From Candidatus Auribacterota bacterium (GTDB lineage: Bacteria > Auribacterota > Tritonobacteria > UBA1439), in contig JAPLCW010000105.1 in the NCBI GenBank assembly GCA_026392015.1, forward strand, positions 1 through 54,655: DNA of 54,655 nucleotides, given 5' to 3'. Each line of letters starts with the position of its first letter. The first letter of the stretch is position 1. A model generated the notes under the pieces. The model did no database searches, had not been told where the DNA came from, and saw nothing but the letters and a program-made list of their open reading frames with translations. Shown one piece after another: positions 28,716-37,882 of the stretch. Position numbers and translations under genes: made by a program.

Positions 28716-28754
28716 GCCTTAAAATTCTTGCTTAGTGCTTACCGCTTATTGCTG
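28694..28754. repeat. Palindromic repeat C, copy at the waaF end
   Basis: GCTGTAAGCGATAAGCCGTA (left arm) pairs with AGTGCTTACCGCTTATTGCT (right arm). The left arm encodes the C-terminus of the heptosyltransferase. Confidence 0.8.
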
Positions 28755-28766
28755 ACTGGTGCTGAT

Positions 28767-29915
28767 ATGAAGATTGCCTTTCTGATATGGGACTATTCCC
28801 CCTCGCGAGGGGGGCAGGAGCGGTATCTCTCCCGCCTCGCGGGGGCGCTCCTCGATCGCGGAAACGAGGTGCATATCTTCGCGACCCGATGCGAGGATGG
28901 GGCGGGGCGCGGCATCCATTTTCACAGGGTCGCAGTCCCGAAGCTTGGTCCCGCGCTCCGGGCTCTGTTTTTCCTTTTTCGCGGGCGCAAAATGCTTGCG
29001 AGAGAACGCTGTGACATTGTGAGCGGAATGGTGCGTTTTTTTCCGCTCGATGTGTATCGCATGGGGAGCGGCCTGCATAGGGTCTGGCTGAGGAAGAAGG
29101 CTGACGGGACTGTGGGGCGATTGATCGCCTATGCGAGGCCGTTCACCTGGCTCGCCCTCTTCCTGGAGAGGAAGATCTTTGATCCGGCGCACTGCAGCCA
29201 CATCATCGCGAACTCGATTCTCTGCCGTGACCAGCTCGTCGCTCTCTATCGCTACCCCGCGGAGCGGGTGACCGTTGTCTACAACGGCGTCGACCACGAC
29301 TTCTTCCACCCCGGGGTGAGAGAGGCGCACCGGGCGGCTCTGCGCACGCGTCTCGACCTCCCGCTCGATGCGCCCGTGGGGCTGTTTGCATCAAACAATT
29401 TCGGGAGAAAAGGTCTTGACGTGGCGATCAAGGCCCTGGCGCTCCAGGGAAACCCCCGTCTCTCGCTGCTCGTCGCCGGGAGGGGGCGCACGGCAGGCTA
29501 CCGTGAGCTCGCCCGCCGGACCGGAGTTCTCGGGCGCGTCCGCTTTTTGGGAATCCAGTCCGACATGAGGCCCTGCTACGGTGCATCTGATTTCCTCGTG
29601 TTCCCGACGCGCTACGACCCTTTCGCGAATGTCTGCCTTGAGGCGATGGCGTGCGGCCTCCCCGTCATCACCACCGGGGTCAACGGCGCCTCGGAGATCA
29701 TCGACGAGGGGGAGAACGGTTTTGTCGTCCCTGATCCGCGCGACGTCCGCTCCTTTGCGGAAAGGATGGCTGCGTGTGCGGACCCGGCTGTGCGCGAGCG
29801 CATGTCGGGCGCGGCGCAGCGGAAGTCCCGGGCGTACACCATCGCCGGAAACGCCGAGGACACGCTGGCAGTGTACCGCAAGATCAAGGAGGAACGCGAT
29901 GCGCACCCTCTCTGA
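28767..29915 (+). CDS. Glycosyltransferase, GT4 family
   Basis: 382 residues from the ATG at 28767 (MKIAFLIWDYSPSRGGQERY). The open frame upstream to 28728 is repeat sequence. GT-B fold blocks: N-terminal glycine-rich GGQERYLSRLAGAL, VVYNGVDHDFFHPG, VGLFASNNFGRKGLDVAIKAL, and the nucleotide-sugar site DPFANVCLEAMACGLPVITT. It most resembles WaaG-like hexosyltransferases of LPS core assembly; sugar and acceptor are unknown. It overlaps the next gene by 17 nt. Confidence 0.9.
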   Translation: MKIAFLIWDYSPSRGGQERYLSRLAGALLDRGNEVHIFATRCEDGAGRGIHFHRVAVPKLGPALRALFFLFRGRKMLARERCDIVSGMVRFFPLDVYRMGSGLHRVWLRKKADGTVGRLIAYARPFTWLALFLERKIFDPAHCSHIIANSILCRDQLVALYRYPAERVTVVYNGVDHDFFHPGVREAHRAALRTRLDLPLDAPVGLFASNNFGRKGLDVAIKALALQGNPRLSLLVAGRGRTAGYRELARRTGVLGRVRFLGIQSDMRPCYGASDFLVFPTRYDPFANVCLEAMACGLPVITTGVNGASEIIDEGENGFVVPDPRDVRSFAERMAACADPAVRERMSGAAQRKSRAYTIAGNAEDTLAVYRKIKEERDAHPL

Positions 29916-30744
29916 TACGGCGGGAAGGTTGATGGTCGAAGATCGTTTTCTTCCCCTCCTCCAGTCCCGCGGGCTCAACTCGTTCACTGCGCTCATGAAT
30001 TGCAGCGGCGCGGAGCTCGTGCGGGACAAGGGGGTAAGGAGGATTCTTCGCCTTGTGATCCCGGGCCGAAACCCGACGGTGCTTTATCTGAAGCAGCATC
30101 GAAAAGGGTCCTTCATGGACGCGCTGCGCGATCTCCTCGCGGGAAAGCGACCGCTGTCTCCCGCTGCGCGCGAGTGGCAGGCGATCTCCGACGTGCGCGC
30201 CTCCGGCGTGGAGACGATGGCGGCGGTGGCCTGCGGAGAGTCACACCGGTTCTCGTTTCTCCACCCGTCTTTTATCGTCACCGCGGAGGTTGCGGGGAAT
30301 CGTCTCGAGGATTATGTTCATTTTTTGCAGGGGAAATTACGTGAGAAGAGGTGTATAATACCCGCACTCGCTGGATCTGTGCGCAGAATGCACCTGGCGG
30401 GACTCAACCACAGAGACCTCTACCTGAGTCACGTCTTTCTTCCTCACGGCGGGAAGGATGTCCGGATCGCGCTCATCGACCTCCAGAGGGTACAGCACAA
30501 CGCGCGCGACCTCAATCGCTGGGTGGTGAAAGATCTTGCGGCGCTCAACTTCTCCTCGCCCGCGCCCGCGGTGAGCCGGGCCGATCGGCTGCGCTTCCTC
30601 TGCTGCTACCTCGGGGTTCGTGCGCTCGATAAGAGGGCGAGGGGACTGGCAAGAAGGATTGCGCGGAAGACGGAACGCATCAGGGCGCATGACCTCCGCG
30701 TGAGGAGGCGAAGGGGGATGGAGGATCGGAGGAAAACGGCATGA
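29899..30744 (+). CDS. WaaP/RfaP-like LPS core kinase
   Basis: 281 residues, ATG at 29899 after AAGGAGG. A kinase-like fold: VLYLKQHRKG (Lys65), EWQAI (Glu92), catalytic loop NHRDLYLSHVFL (H171, D173) and metal-binding ALIDLQRV (D194). This matches the lipopolysaccharide kinase family (WaaP, KdkA, InaA) that phosphorylates core heptose or Kdo at the cytoplasmic face. It is embedded in the GT cluster with overlaps on both sides. Confidence 0.87.
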   Translation: MRTLSDTAGRLMVEDRFLPLLQSRGLNSFTALMNCSGAELVRDKGVRRILRLVIPGRNPTVLYLKQHRKGSFMDALRDLLAGKRPLSPAAREWQAISDVRASGVETMAAVACGESHRFSFLHPSFIVTAEVAGNRLEDYVHFLQGKLREKRCIIPALAGSVRRMHLAGLNHRDLYLSHVFLPHGGKDVRIALIDLQRVQHNARDLNRWVVKDLAALNFSSPAPAVSRADRLRFLCCYLGVRALDKRARGLARRIARKTERIRAHDLRVRRRRGMEDRRKTA

Positions 30745-31391
30745 AGAATCCGCTCGAGACGCTGAAAACGAGCTGGAGTACTCTCTACAAGACGAGGCGG
30801 GAGATTCAGAGAAATTTTCCCGACTTTTGGGATCTCAAGGTGCGGAAGAAGCACCTCGATGTGATACTGGAGGAGATCAGGGACGGCGACAAGATTCTGG
30901 ATATCGGATCCTCCGCCAGAGAGTTGCGGCACCGCATCATCGATATCTGCGATCGGAAAATTTCATACAAGAGCATGGATATCGACCGGGAGACGAAGCA
31001 GGACTTCTACTGCCTTGAAGAGATACACGAGCAGTTCAATGTGGTATTCCTGTTCGAGGTGATCGAGCATCTCACCTTCGAGGACGGAGTGCACCTCCTG
31101 AGCGGCATTTATGACCTCCTGCTGCCCGGGGGGAAGCTTATCCTCACCACCCCCAACGCATTTCATCCGAACAGGTATTGGGAGTACTCCCATAAGGTGA
31201 GTTACCGCTACGACGAGATCGGGGGCATCCTCATCTCGCTTGGTTTTCAGGTGAAGAGCATCTTCAGAGTCTACAATGATGCTTTTTTCAGGTGGCTGTT
31301 CAGGATATGGGTAGCCGCCCCGATCCATAAATACTTTTCCGTGGATTTCTCGAAATCGATCCTCGTTGTCGCGATAAAGGAACCGCAATAA
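30741..31391 (+). CDS. SAM-dependent methyltransferase (class I, Methyltransf_23 type)
   Basis: 216 residues, start overlapping the preceding stop by 4 nt. Motif I is ILDIGSSARELRHRI, followed by ISYKSMDID (acidic loop), FNVVFLFEVIEHLTFEDGVHLLSGIYDLLLPGGKLILTTPN. The arrangement is typical of sugar or ubiquinone-type methyltransferases in surface polysaccharide clusters; it probably methylates a core or O-chain sugar. Confidence 0.82.
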   Translation: MKNPLETLKTSWSTLYKTRREIQRNFPDFWDLKVRKKHLDVILEEIRDGDKILDIGSSARELRHRIIDICDRKISYKSMDIDRETKQDFYCLEEIHEQFNVVFLFEVIEHLTFEDGVHLLSGIYDLLLPGGKLILTTPNAFHPNRYWEYSHKVSYRYDEIGGILISLGFQVKSIFRVYNDAFFRWLFRIWVAAPIHKYFSVDFSKSILVVAIKEPQ

Positions 31392-31395
31392 AATG

Positions 31396-31550
31396 AAACC
31401 GCGGATTGCGCGGATTGCGCGGATTAGGAAAGGGGAATGGATAGGAACCACGGATGAATACGGCAGTTTGACAGAGATGGAATTGGCTTTGAATGTTCTG
31501 TCGTTGTTTGAATCCGCAAAATCCGCGCAATCCGCGGTTCAGACATTAAA
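31396..31550. repeat. Palindromic repeat D (CGCGGATT words)
   Basis: The left arm has ACCGCGGATTGCGCGGATTG and another unit; the right arm has AATCCGCAAAATCCGCGCAA and TCCGCGGTT. In between is an ACCACGGATGAATACGGC word. Copies with the same arms are at 34931-35135, 42899-43036 and 45214-45270. Confidence 0.8.
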
Positions 31551-31609
31551 GGGTTAAGTTGATTAATAGATCAGGGGGGGAGGAACATCCAGGTGGAGCA
31601 GGTATCGCC

Positions 31610-32623
31610 ATGAAAGTTGCTTTCCTTACCACACGGCGCGAGAAGCCGAGCTACCGGTTCCGCGTGCAGCAGTTCCTCCCCTATCTCCAGGGGCAAGGGG
31701 TCGTGTGCGACAGCTACATTATCCCCCGGGCGATTATCGCGCGCTGGCGGCTTTTCCGCAGTCTGGCCGCCTATGATATTGTGTTTCTCCAGAAAAAGGT
31801 CCTGCGTTTCTGCGATCGCCGCATCCTCCGTTTGGCCGCGAGGCGCCTCGTCTACGACGTGGACGACGCGATCATGTACAGAGATTACGGCGATCGCGTC
31901 CGGCTTTCCCCCCGCAGGAACAGGCTTTTCCGCGCGATGGTGCGCATGAGCGACGCCGTATTCGCCGGGAACGATTTCATCTGCCGCTGGGCTGCCAACT
32001 ATAGCGTGCACGTGGTCTGCCTTCGCACCGTGGTGGATACCGATCACTATACCCGTCGCACCCCCGGGGAGCGAGAACGGATCGTGATCGGATGGATGGG
32101 AAGCTCCAGCACCAACCGGTATCTCACTATGGTTCTGCCGGTGCTCGAACACCTCGCGCAGACCTACCCGATCTCCCTCCTGGTCGTGAGCGACACGAAA
32201 ACGGGCATCGACTTAAGCCGGTGCGGTACGCTCAGGGTCGATTTCACCCCCTGGGACAGCGAATCCGAGGTGCGCGATCTCCACGCCTTCGATATCGGGC
32301 TGATGCCTCTCCCGGACAATGAACTCGCGCGCGGCAAATGCGCCCTCAAGGCATTGCTCTACATGTCGAGCGGCGTCCCCGCGGTATGTTCGTCTATCGG
32401 CGCGGTGAGGAGAATTATCACTGATGGCGAGGACGGCTTTCTTGCCGCTTCTCCCGATGACTGGCACACGAAGATAGAGCGTCTCATCAAGGATGCCCCC
32501 TTGAGGGAGCGGATCGCTGAGAAGGCGAGGCGTACGGTAGAGTCGTACTACTCTGTCGCGGCATACGCGCCCCGCATGCTCCGCGTCCTCAGCACCCTCT
32601 TCAACGATGGGAGTGTGCCGTGA
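31610..32623 (+). CDS. Glycosyltransferase, GT4-like
   Basis: 337 residues from the ATG at 31610 (MKVAFLTTRREKPSYRFRVQQFL), with GGTGGAG upstream. The N-terminal half has VYDVDDAIMYRD and DAVFAGNDFICRWA; the C-terminal half has VIGWMGSSSTNRYL, DIGLMPLPDNELARGKCALKALLYMSSGVPAVCSSIGAVRRII, the nucleotide-sugar site of GT-B enzymes. Family GT4; specificity unknown. Its stop overlaps the GTG of the next gene. Confidence 0.85.
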   Translation: MKVAFLTTRREKPSYRFRVQQFLPYLQGQGVVCDSYIIPRAIIARWRLFRSLAAYDIVFLQKKVLRFCDRRILRLAARRLVYDVDDAIMYRDYGDRVRLSPRRNRLFRAMVRMSDAVFAGNDFICRWAANYSVHVVCLRTVVDTDHYTRRTPGERERIVIGWMGSSSTNRYLTMVLPVLEHLAQTYPISLLVVSDTKTGIDLSRCGTLRVDFTPWDSESEVRDLHAFDIGLMPLPDNELARGKCALKALLYMSSGVPAVCSSIGAVRRIITDGEDGFLAASPDDWHTKIERLIKDAPLRERIAEKARRTVESYYSVAAYAPRMLRVLSTLFNDGSVP

Positions 32624-33600
32624 TCGATATCTCCATTGTCGTGGTGAGTTGGAACTCGGCGCAGTACCTGCCGGGTTGTCTCTCTTCGATCGCCGCGGGA
32701 GCGGGAAGGCTTTCGTACGAGACGTGTGTGGTGGACAACGGGTCGCGGGATGGTTCGGCGGAGCTCGTGAGGGCTTCGTTTCCCCGGGTCTGCCTGATCG
32801 CCAATCCCGCCAATAGGGGGTTTGCCGTCGCGAATAACCAGGCGCTGCGCCAGGCCCGCGGGCGCTACATGCTCCTGCTCAATCCTGATACCAAGGTGCA
32901 CGAAGAGGCAATCGAAAAGGTGGTGCGCTTCATGGATGCGCATCCCGGGACTGCGGCGTGCGGGTGCCTCTTGGTCAATCAGGATGGAAGCCCGCAGCAT
33001 ACCGTGCGCAGGTTCCCCACCTATTCCTATGCACTCGCCTCCAGGACTATTCTCGGACGTCTGGGATTTTTCCGCAGAAGCTACGATCAGGTGAGGATGC
33101 GGGGGGAGGTGCTCGACAGGATCATGGAGGTGGATCAGCCTTCCGGTGCGGCGCTCTTCCTGCGCCGGGAGGCGCTTGCGCGAGTCGGGCTTCTTGATGA
33201 GGGCTATTTTCTCTTCTTTGAGGAGGTGGACCTCTGCCGGCGGATCAAGGATAGGGGATATACAATTCATCTCTTTCCTGAAGCGCGGATCACACACTAT
33301 GGCGGCGGTAGCAGACACCAGAACAGGGCGCTGACCCTCCGTGTGAGCGCGGAGAGCCTTTTGCGCTATTTCCGTGCGCACGGGGGAAGGCTGCGGAGCA
33401 CCCTGTTTGAGCTTATTTTCCGCCCGCTCTTCGCGATCGGGATACTTGTCGATGCGGGGCGCGCAGGGCTCGATGCGGCGCTCGTCAGGATATGGCCCCG
33501 CGATCCGGCAAGGGATGCGGCAAGGGAGACGCTTTTCCGATCCTACTGTGAATTCATCAGGGGAGGTCTCTTCCCGTTCCTTATTCAATTATGGGAGTGA
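32620..33600 (+). CDS. Glycosyltransferase, GT2 family (rhamnosyltransferase-like)
   Basis: 326 residues, GTG start at 32620 overlapping the preceding TGA. A GT-A fold: ISIVVVSWNSAQYLPGCLSSI, VVDNGSRDGS, NPANRGFAVANNQALRQARGRYMLLLNPDTKV (DXD-like NPDT), QPSGAALFLRREALARVGLLDEGYFLFFEEVDLCRRIKDRGYTIH (catalytic ED block). A hydrophobic stretch near the C-terminus may contact the membrane. This resembles WbbL-like rhamnosyltransferases. Confidence 0.88.
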   Translation: MIDISIVVVSWNSAQYLPGCLSSIAAGAGRLSYETCVVDNGSRDGSAELVRASFPRVCLIANPANRGFAVANNQALRQARGRYMLLLNPDTKVHEEAIEKVVRFMDAHPGTAACGCLLVNQDGSPQHTVRRFPTYSYALASRTILGRLGFFRRSYDQVRMRGEVLDRIMEVDQPSGAALFLRREALARVGLLDEGYFLFFEEVDLCRRIKDRGYTIHLFPEARITHYGGGSRHQNRALTLRVSAESLLRYFRAHGGRLRSTLFELIFRPLFAIGILVDAGRAGLDAALVRIWPRDPARDAARETLFRSYCEFIRGGLFPFLIQLWE

Positions 33601-34922
33601 AAAACGATCCTATGCGCTGTAGCCGTTCGCACTATGAGGGCTTCGACCGGGGGCTTAGGTTCGTATTCTTCATTACGGCCGGGCTCATCTTCCTCAGGCC
33701 GTCATGGTTGAAATTCTCCACGCCCCTCGGACGGATGAGCCTCACGAGCGCACAGAATATCGCAATCCTGTTCTGTTTCCTCTGGGGAATTGCGGTCATT
33801 GTGAACCGTCGCCGGTACCTTACGCCGAGCGGGCTGGAGTTCCCGCTCTTTCTCTTTTTGGCGGCAAATGTAGTCGCAGCGCTTCTCTCCCCTTTCGGGT
33901 CCCCGGCGGAGCGGTGGTGTTCCGTCCTGGAAATAGTTCTCTATATATCCTTCTTCTACGCGAGCCTCTATCTCCTGAGGAGCAGGGACGACTGCGGCGC
34001 GGTGCTCGCGATACTTTTTCTCGCGGCGGTCATCGCCGCCCTGGGCGATCTGTCGTACCACTGGGAGAAGGGATTGCGAAAAATTGTCGACCAGAGCTAC
34101 CCGTTCTGGGACGGCAAGAACGCCCTCGGCCTCTTCATGGCGCTCTCGATCGCGCTCTGCATCCCGGAGTTGGCGAGCCGCTCGGCATCGCGCGGGTGCA
34201 AGGCGCTCGTCGCCGCGGGGCTCTTTGCCTTCTTTCTCTGCGGGGTCTACAGCTACTCTCGCGCCGCGTGGCTGGCGATGGCGGGAGTTGCGGCTGCGTT
34301 CGCGCTGATGCGCTCCTGGAAGATCGTGGTGTTGCTCGCGCTTGCGCTTCTCGTGCTCATTCCACTGCCGCACACAAGGATCATGCGTCGCATCACATAC
34401 ACCGGGGGGGTATACGACGTCAATGCCTCCCTGAGGCTTGATGCCTGGAAGTCGGCGGTCGCCATGCTGCGGGATTACCCCTTTGCAGGCGTGGGGCCAG
34501 GTCAGTTCCGGACGGTCGCGCGCGTCTATGCCGGCTTCCCCCCGGGGGGAAAGCTTACACGGACGCAGAAATCGAGACTCCGCCACCTCGATCACGCCCA
34601 CAATCTTTTCCTTCATGTGGGCGCTGAAGCGGGATGGCCGGGAATGGCGGTGCTCATCTGGGGGTGCGTCGCGGTTGCGCGCGTGGCGCTCCGCACGCTC
34701 CGGACGGTTCCCGACGAGAGACGGCGGGGAGTGGCGCGGGGCATCATCGCTGCGCTCACCGGATTCTTCGTCTTCTCCCTTGTGGACTGCAGCTGGACGG
34801 GGAGGTTCACCGGGGGCTCGTTTCTGCACATCAACCTCATCGTGATGATGATCCTCGCGATGCTTTGCGCCCTGGAGACCAGGCCCGTGCCTGCTTTGAC
34901 GGACACGCATAAAACAGGTTAG
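33591..34922 (+). CDS. O-antigen ligase/polymerase family membrane protein (WaaL/Wzy-like)
   Basis: 443 residues with about ten membrane segments and a large loop carrying GVYDVNASLRLDAWKSAVAMLRDYPFAGVGPGQFRTVAR and HLDHAHNLFLHVGAEAGWPGMAVLIWG, the Wzy_C pattern with the conserved Arg and His. It joins or polymerises O-chain on the periplasmic face. The ATG at 33591 overlaps the preceding gene by 10 nt. Confidence 0.85.
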   Translation: MGVKNDPMRCSRSHYEGFDRGLRFVFFITAGLIFLRPSWLKFSTPLGRMSLTSAQNIAILFCFLWGIAVIVNRRRYLTPSGLEFPLFLFLAANVVAALLSPFGSPAERWCSVLEIVLYISFFYASLYLLRSRDDCGAVLAILFLAAVIAALGDLSYHWEKGLRKIVDQSYPFWDGKNALGLFMALSIALCIPELASRSASRGCKALVAAGLFAFFLCGVYSYSRAAWLAMAGVAAAFALMRSWKIVVLLALALLVLIPLPHTRIMRRITYTGGVYDVNASLRLDAWKSAVAMLRDYPFAGVGPGQFRTVARVYAGFPPGGKLTRTQKSRLRHLDHAHNLFLHVGAEAGWPGMAVLIWGCVAVARVALRTLRTVPDERRRGVARGIIAALTGFFVFSLVDCSWTGRFTGGSFLHINLIVMMILAMLCALETRPVPALTDTHKTG

Positions 34923-34930
34923 AGTATGTA

Positions 34931-35135
34931 ACCGCGGATTTTGCGGATTGGGCGGATTAGAAAAGGTAAAGGGGTTTGAAACCACGGATGAACACGGCAA
35001 AGAAGTTTGGGCCGTGTTCATCGGTGTTTATCCGTGGTTAGGGTGAAGTTTTAGGGTAGTGTTCTCATTGGTTAAAGAACTAAATTGCCGGATTTAATAA
35101 CACAATCCGCGTAATCCGCTAAATCCGCGGTTAAC
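34931..35135. repeat. Palindromic repeat D with nested ACCACGGATGAACACGG hairpin
   Basis: The outer arms AACCGCGGATTTTGCGGATT and ATCCGCTAAATCCGCGGTTA enclose a second hairpin (ACCACGGATGAACACGGC with CCGTGTTCATCGG and TTTATCCGTGGTTA). It is the longest gap repeat in the LPS cluster and separates the ligase gene from the double kinase gene. Confidence 0.8.
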
Positions 35136-35153
35136 ACATTAAAGGTGAGGGCC

Positions 35154-36854
35154 ATGGACAAAGTCACGACAGTACACGATGCCCACGGTATACGCTGGCA
35201 GGTACGATCGGTGTACGCGCCGATCTTCCTTGCCGCGCGCACGCCGGACCCTCGTAAGCTTCTGAGGAACAGCGCGGGTCAGATCATTAAGAGTTCGCCC
35301 GCGAGGATTATATTCGCAACCTCCTTGACGTCGGCGGAGGGGGCGCTCCCCGTGGTGACAAAGATATACCGGCACCCGAAACTGGGGGATTGGATCAAGG
35401 CCAATATCGTCGGATCCAAAGCCCGGCATGAGTGGGGAATCACCAATGCCGCAGTGGAGAGGGGATTGAGCACGGTATCCCCCGTCGCCTTCGGCGAACG
35501 CCGCAGCTTCGGGATCCTGAGGGAGAGCTATCTGATCACCCGACAGCTTTTCAACTGCACGACGCTGGAGGAGGTTCTTTTCTCCGATGACGGAACGCTC
35601 CGGGCGGATGCCCGCACGCGGAGGGAGATCATAAGCCTCCTCGCGACTCTCCTGAGGCGCATGCACGACTCAGGGATCTACCACCGTGATCTCCACCCCG
35701 GAAACTTCCTCGTCGAAACCTCACCCGCGGGTGAGAGGTGCCTCTACCTGCTCGACCTCCACCGGGCGAGCGCACGGCGGTCCCTGAGGCGCGCGCAGCG
35801 GCTCAGGAGCCTCGCCCAGTTCAACATGTTCGCGAGCATCTCGCTCAGCAGGAGCGAGCGGCTCCTCTTCTTCACCAGATACTTCGGCGAGGACCGGCTC
35901 TGGCAGGATGAGAAGAAGGCACTCCTTGAGAGACTGGAGTCTCGCACGCGGGCGATGCGCTGGAGGCTCTGGAAGGGGAGAGTGCAGCGCTGCCTGGGCA
36001 ACAACAGGTATTTTTTGCGGCTCAGGTGCGGGAGATTCCGCGGCTTCGCGGGCAGGAGTGAGTGGAGAGGGGAGATGGCCGAATTCCTTCTCTCGCCCGA
36101 TTCGGTGAGGGATGGGGGACGCCTGATCAAGGAATCGCGCAGCAAGGCACTCTGGGAGAAGGAGATGGTCATTCGGGGAGAGCGGCATATACTCTTTGTG
36201 AAACACTACAAACAGAGGAAGGGCTGGTGGGGGCTCACCTATCTCTGGCGCCCCTCGAAGGCGCTCCGCTCATGGAAGGGGGCATACGCACTCTCCATTC
36301 GACGCATTAACTCCATACCGGCGATCGCGGCTCTCGAGGAGCGGCTCCCGGGCCGTCGCCTCGGCGACGCGTACTTTATCAGCTATAAGATTAGCGGAGT
36401 GGAGAACCTCGTCACGATAGTTGGAGAACTCTCCCGGGATCCCCGGAGCGGGGAGGGGAGAAAGGACCGGATGATCCGAGGCCTCGCCCTTTTCCTCAGG
36501 AATATCCACCTCCTCGGTGTCTGCCACGGTGATATGAAAGCCACCAACATCCTTGTGCGGCGGGAGGGAAGGGACGGATTCGCGTTTTATCTCTCCGACC
36601 TCGACTTCGTCCGGACATCACTCCGCGCGCCACGGAGGTATATTCTTCGCAACATGACTCAGATCAATACATCGCTGCGGGATCTCTCCCTTCTGAATCT
36701 GCGTGACCGCAGGCGGTTCCTGAGGGAGTATCTCGGTCCCGAGCGCAGGAAGGAACTCCGTGCCCTGTGGCGGTCGGTGGCGCGCCGCAGCAGGCGGAAA
36801 CTCAGGAAGAGCAATAGGGAATTTTTCCACGGCGCCGGTGGAGGAGCGCAATGA
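35154..36854 (+). CDS. Fused double LPS kinase (two tandem WaaP/InaA-type kinase domains)
   Basis: 566 residues from the ATG at 35154 (AAAGGTGAG upstream). Two kinase modules are fused. Domain 1 has VVTKIYRHPK (K70), the catalytic loop YHRDLHPGNFLV (H177, D179, N184) and LLDLHRAS (D201). Domain 2 has HILFVKHYKQRKGW (K350), CHGDMKATNILV (H458, D460, N465) and LSDLDFVR (D482). Both keep the residues expected for catalysis, so either two phosphorylations are done by one chain or the domains differ in acceptor. The next gene starts 4 nt inside its end. With the single kinase at 29899-30744 there are three kinase domains in this cluster. Confidence 0.85.
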   Translation: MDKVTTVHDAHGIRWQVRSVYAPIFLAARTPDPRKLLRNSAGQIIKSSPARIIFATSLTSAEGALPVVTKIYRHPKLGDWIKANIVGSKARHEWGITNAAVERGLSTVSPVAFGERRSFGILRESYLITRQLFNCTTLEEVLFSDDGTLRADARTRREIISLLATLLRRMHDSGIYHRDLHPGNFLVETSPAGERCLYLLDLHRASARRSLRRAQRLRSLAQFNMFASISLSRSERLLFFTRYFGEDRLWQDEKKALLERLESRTRAMRWRLWKGRVQRCLGNNRYFLRLRCGRFRGFAGRSEWRGEMAEFLLSPDSVRDGGRLIKESRSKALWEKEMVIRGERHILFVKHYKQRKGWWGLTYLWRPSKALRSWKGAYALSIRRINSIPAIAALEERLPGRRLGDAYFISYKISGVENLVTIVGELSRDPRSGEGRKDRMIRGLALFLRNIHLLGVCHGDMKATNILVRREGRDGFAFYLSDLDFVRTSLRAPRRYILRNMTQINTSLRDLSLLNLRDRRRFLREYLGPERRKELRALWRSVARRSRRKLRKSNREFFHGAGGGAQ

Positions 36855-37882
36855 AAAACATTCTCATCATCAAACCGAGCTCTTTCGGCGATGTGATACA
36901 GACCCTCCCCGTGGCGGCGCGCCTGAGGGAGGCGTGGCCGTCCGCGAGGATATCCTGGCTTGTGAACAGTCAGTACGCGCGCCTCTTGAGGAACAACCCG
37001 TGCATCGATCACCTCCACCTCTTCCCCCGGGAACTCTGGAGAGCGCACAGAAATTTCCCGGTGGCGGTCGCGTCATTCGTCCGCCTCTGCACTCAGCTCT
37101 ATCGCGCCCGGTTTGACGCGGTGCTGGATCTTCAGGGTCTGCTCCGGAGCGGCATCTGGGCCACGGCGACCGGCGCCCCCCTCCGCGCCGGTTTCGCGAA
37201 CGCGCGCGAGTGCGCCCATCTCTTCTATACTCTCAAGATACTCGTCCCGCAAGGCGAGATGCACTCCGTGGACCGCTATCTTCTTGTCGCTTCGGCCCTC
37301 GGCTGCAGCGGCACAGGCGTGTGCTTCCCGCTCGGCGGTGGCGAGGAGGAGAATGCAGGGGCGGATAGGTTCCTCCGCACTTTTTCCCCTCCCCGGAACG
37401 GGCCCTTCATCGCTCTCTCGCCTTCCGCACGGTGGAGAACCAAGCGCTGGCCGCTTGAATACTATGCCGCGCTCGGGGATTATTTCGCCGGGAAGGGCGC
37501 GCGGATCGTTGTCATCGGAGGAGGCTCCGGAGAGGGCAAGAAGGTGACAGGATTGATGAGAGCCCCGGCGCTCGCCGCCGACGGGATCGATGACCCCCTG
37601 AAACTCGCGGCGCTCTTGAAGCGCATGGATCTGCTGATATCAAACGATAGCGGCCCGATGCACCTCGCGGCAGCCGTGGGAACAACAGTCATTGGGCTTT
37701 TCGGCCCCACCAGTCCGCGCCGCACGGGCCCCTACGGCGGGAAACACCGGATAGTCGGCGCCCCCGTCACGTGCAGCCCCTGTTACAGGAGGGAGTGCGA
37801 AAGAGAGAGCGAGTGCATGCGGTTAATTACCGTGGATGTGGTGCGACGGGTTGTTGAGGATATCCTCTCGGGGGCGCGATGA
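36851..37882 (+). CDS. Heptosyltransferase-like GT9 glycosyltransferase
   Basis: 343 residues. MKNILIIKPSSFGDVIQTLPVAARLREAWPSARISWLV is the WaaC/GT9 N-terminal signature; FDAVLDLQGLLRSG, ALSPSARWRTKRWPLEYYAALG and ISNDSGPMHLAAAVGTTVIGLFGPTSPRRTGPYGG follow. It is probably heptosyltransferase I (WaaC), because KPSSFGDV and DLQGLLRS are typical of that branch, but the assignment relative to the WaaF-like gene is by pattern only. It overlaps both neighbours by 4 nt. Confidence 0.85.
   Translation: MKNILIIKPSSFGDVIQTLPVAARLREAWPSARISWLVNSQYARLLRNNPCIDHLHLFPRELWRAHRNFPVAVASFVRLCTQLYRARFDAVLDLQGLLRSGIWATATGAPLRAGFANARECAHLFYTLKILVPQGEMHSVDRYLLVASALGCSGTGVCFPLGGGEEENAGADRFLRTFSPPRNGPFIALSPSARWRTKRWPLEYYAALGDYFAGKGARIVVIGGGSGEGKKVTGLMRAPALAADGIDDPLKLAALLKRMDLLISNDSGPMHLAAAVGTTVIGLFGPTSPRRTGPYGGKHRIVGAPVTCSPCYRRECERESECMRLITVDVVRRVVEDILSGAR

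Noticed and set aside
32548..35021. Long minus-strand frames (346 and 439 codons) opposite the GT2 and O-antigen ligase genes
   Set aside because: Shadows; Arg/Pro/Glu-rich composition and no recognisable domain.
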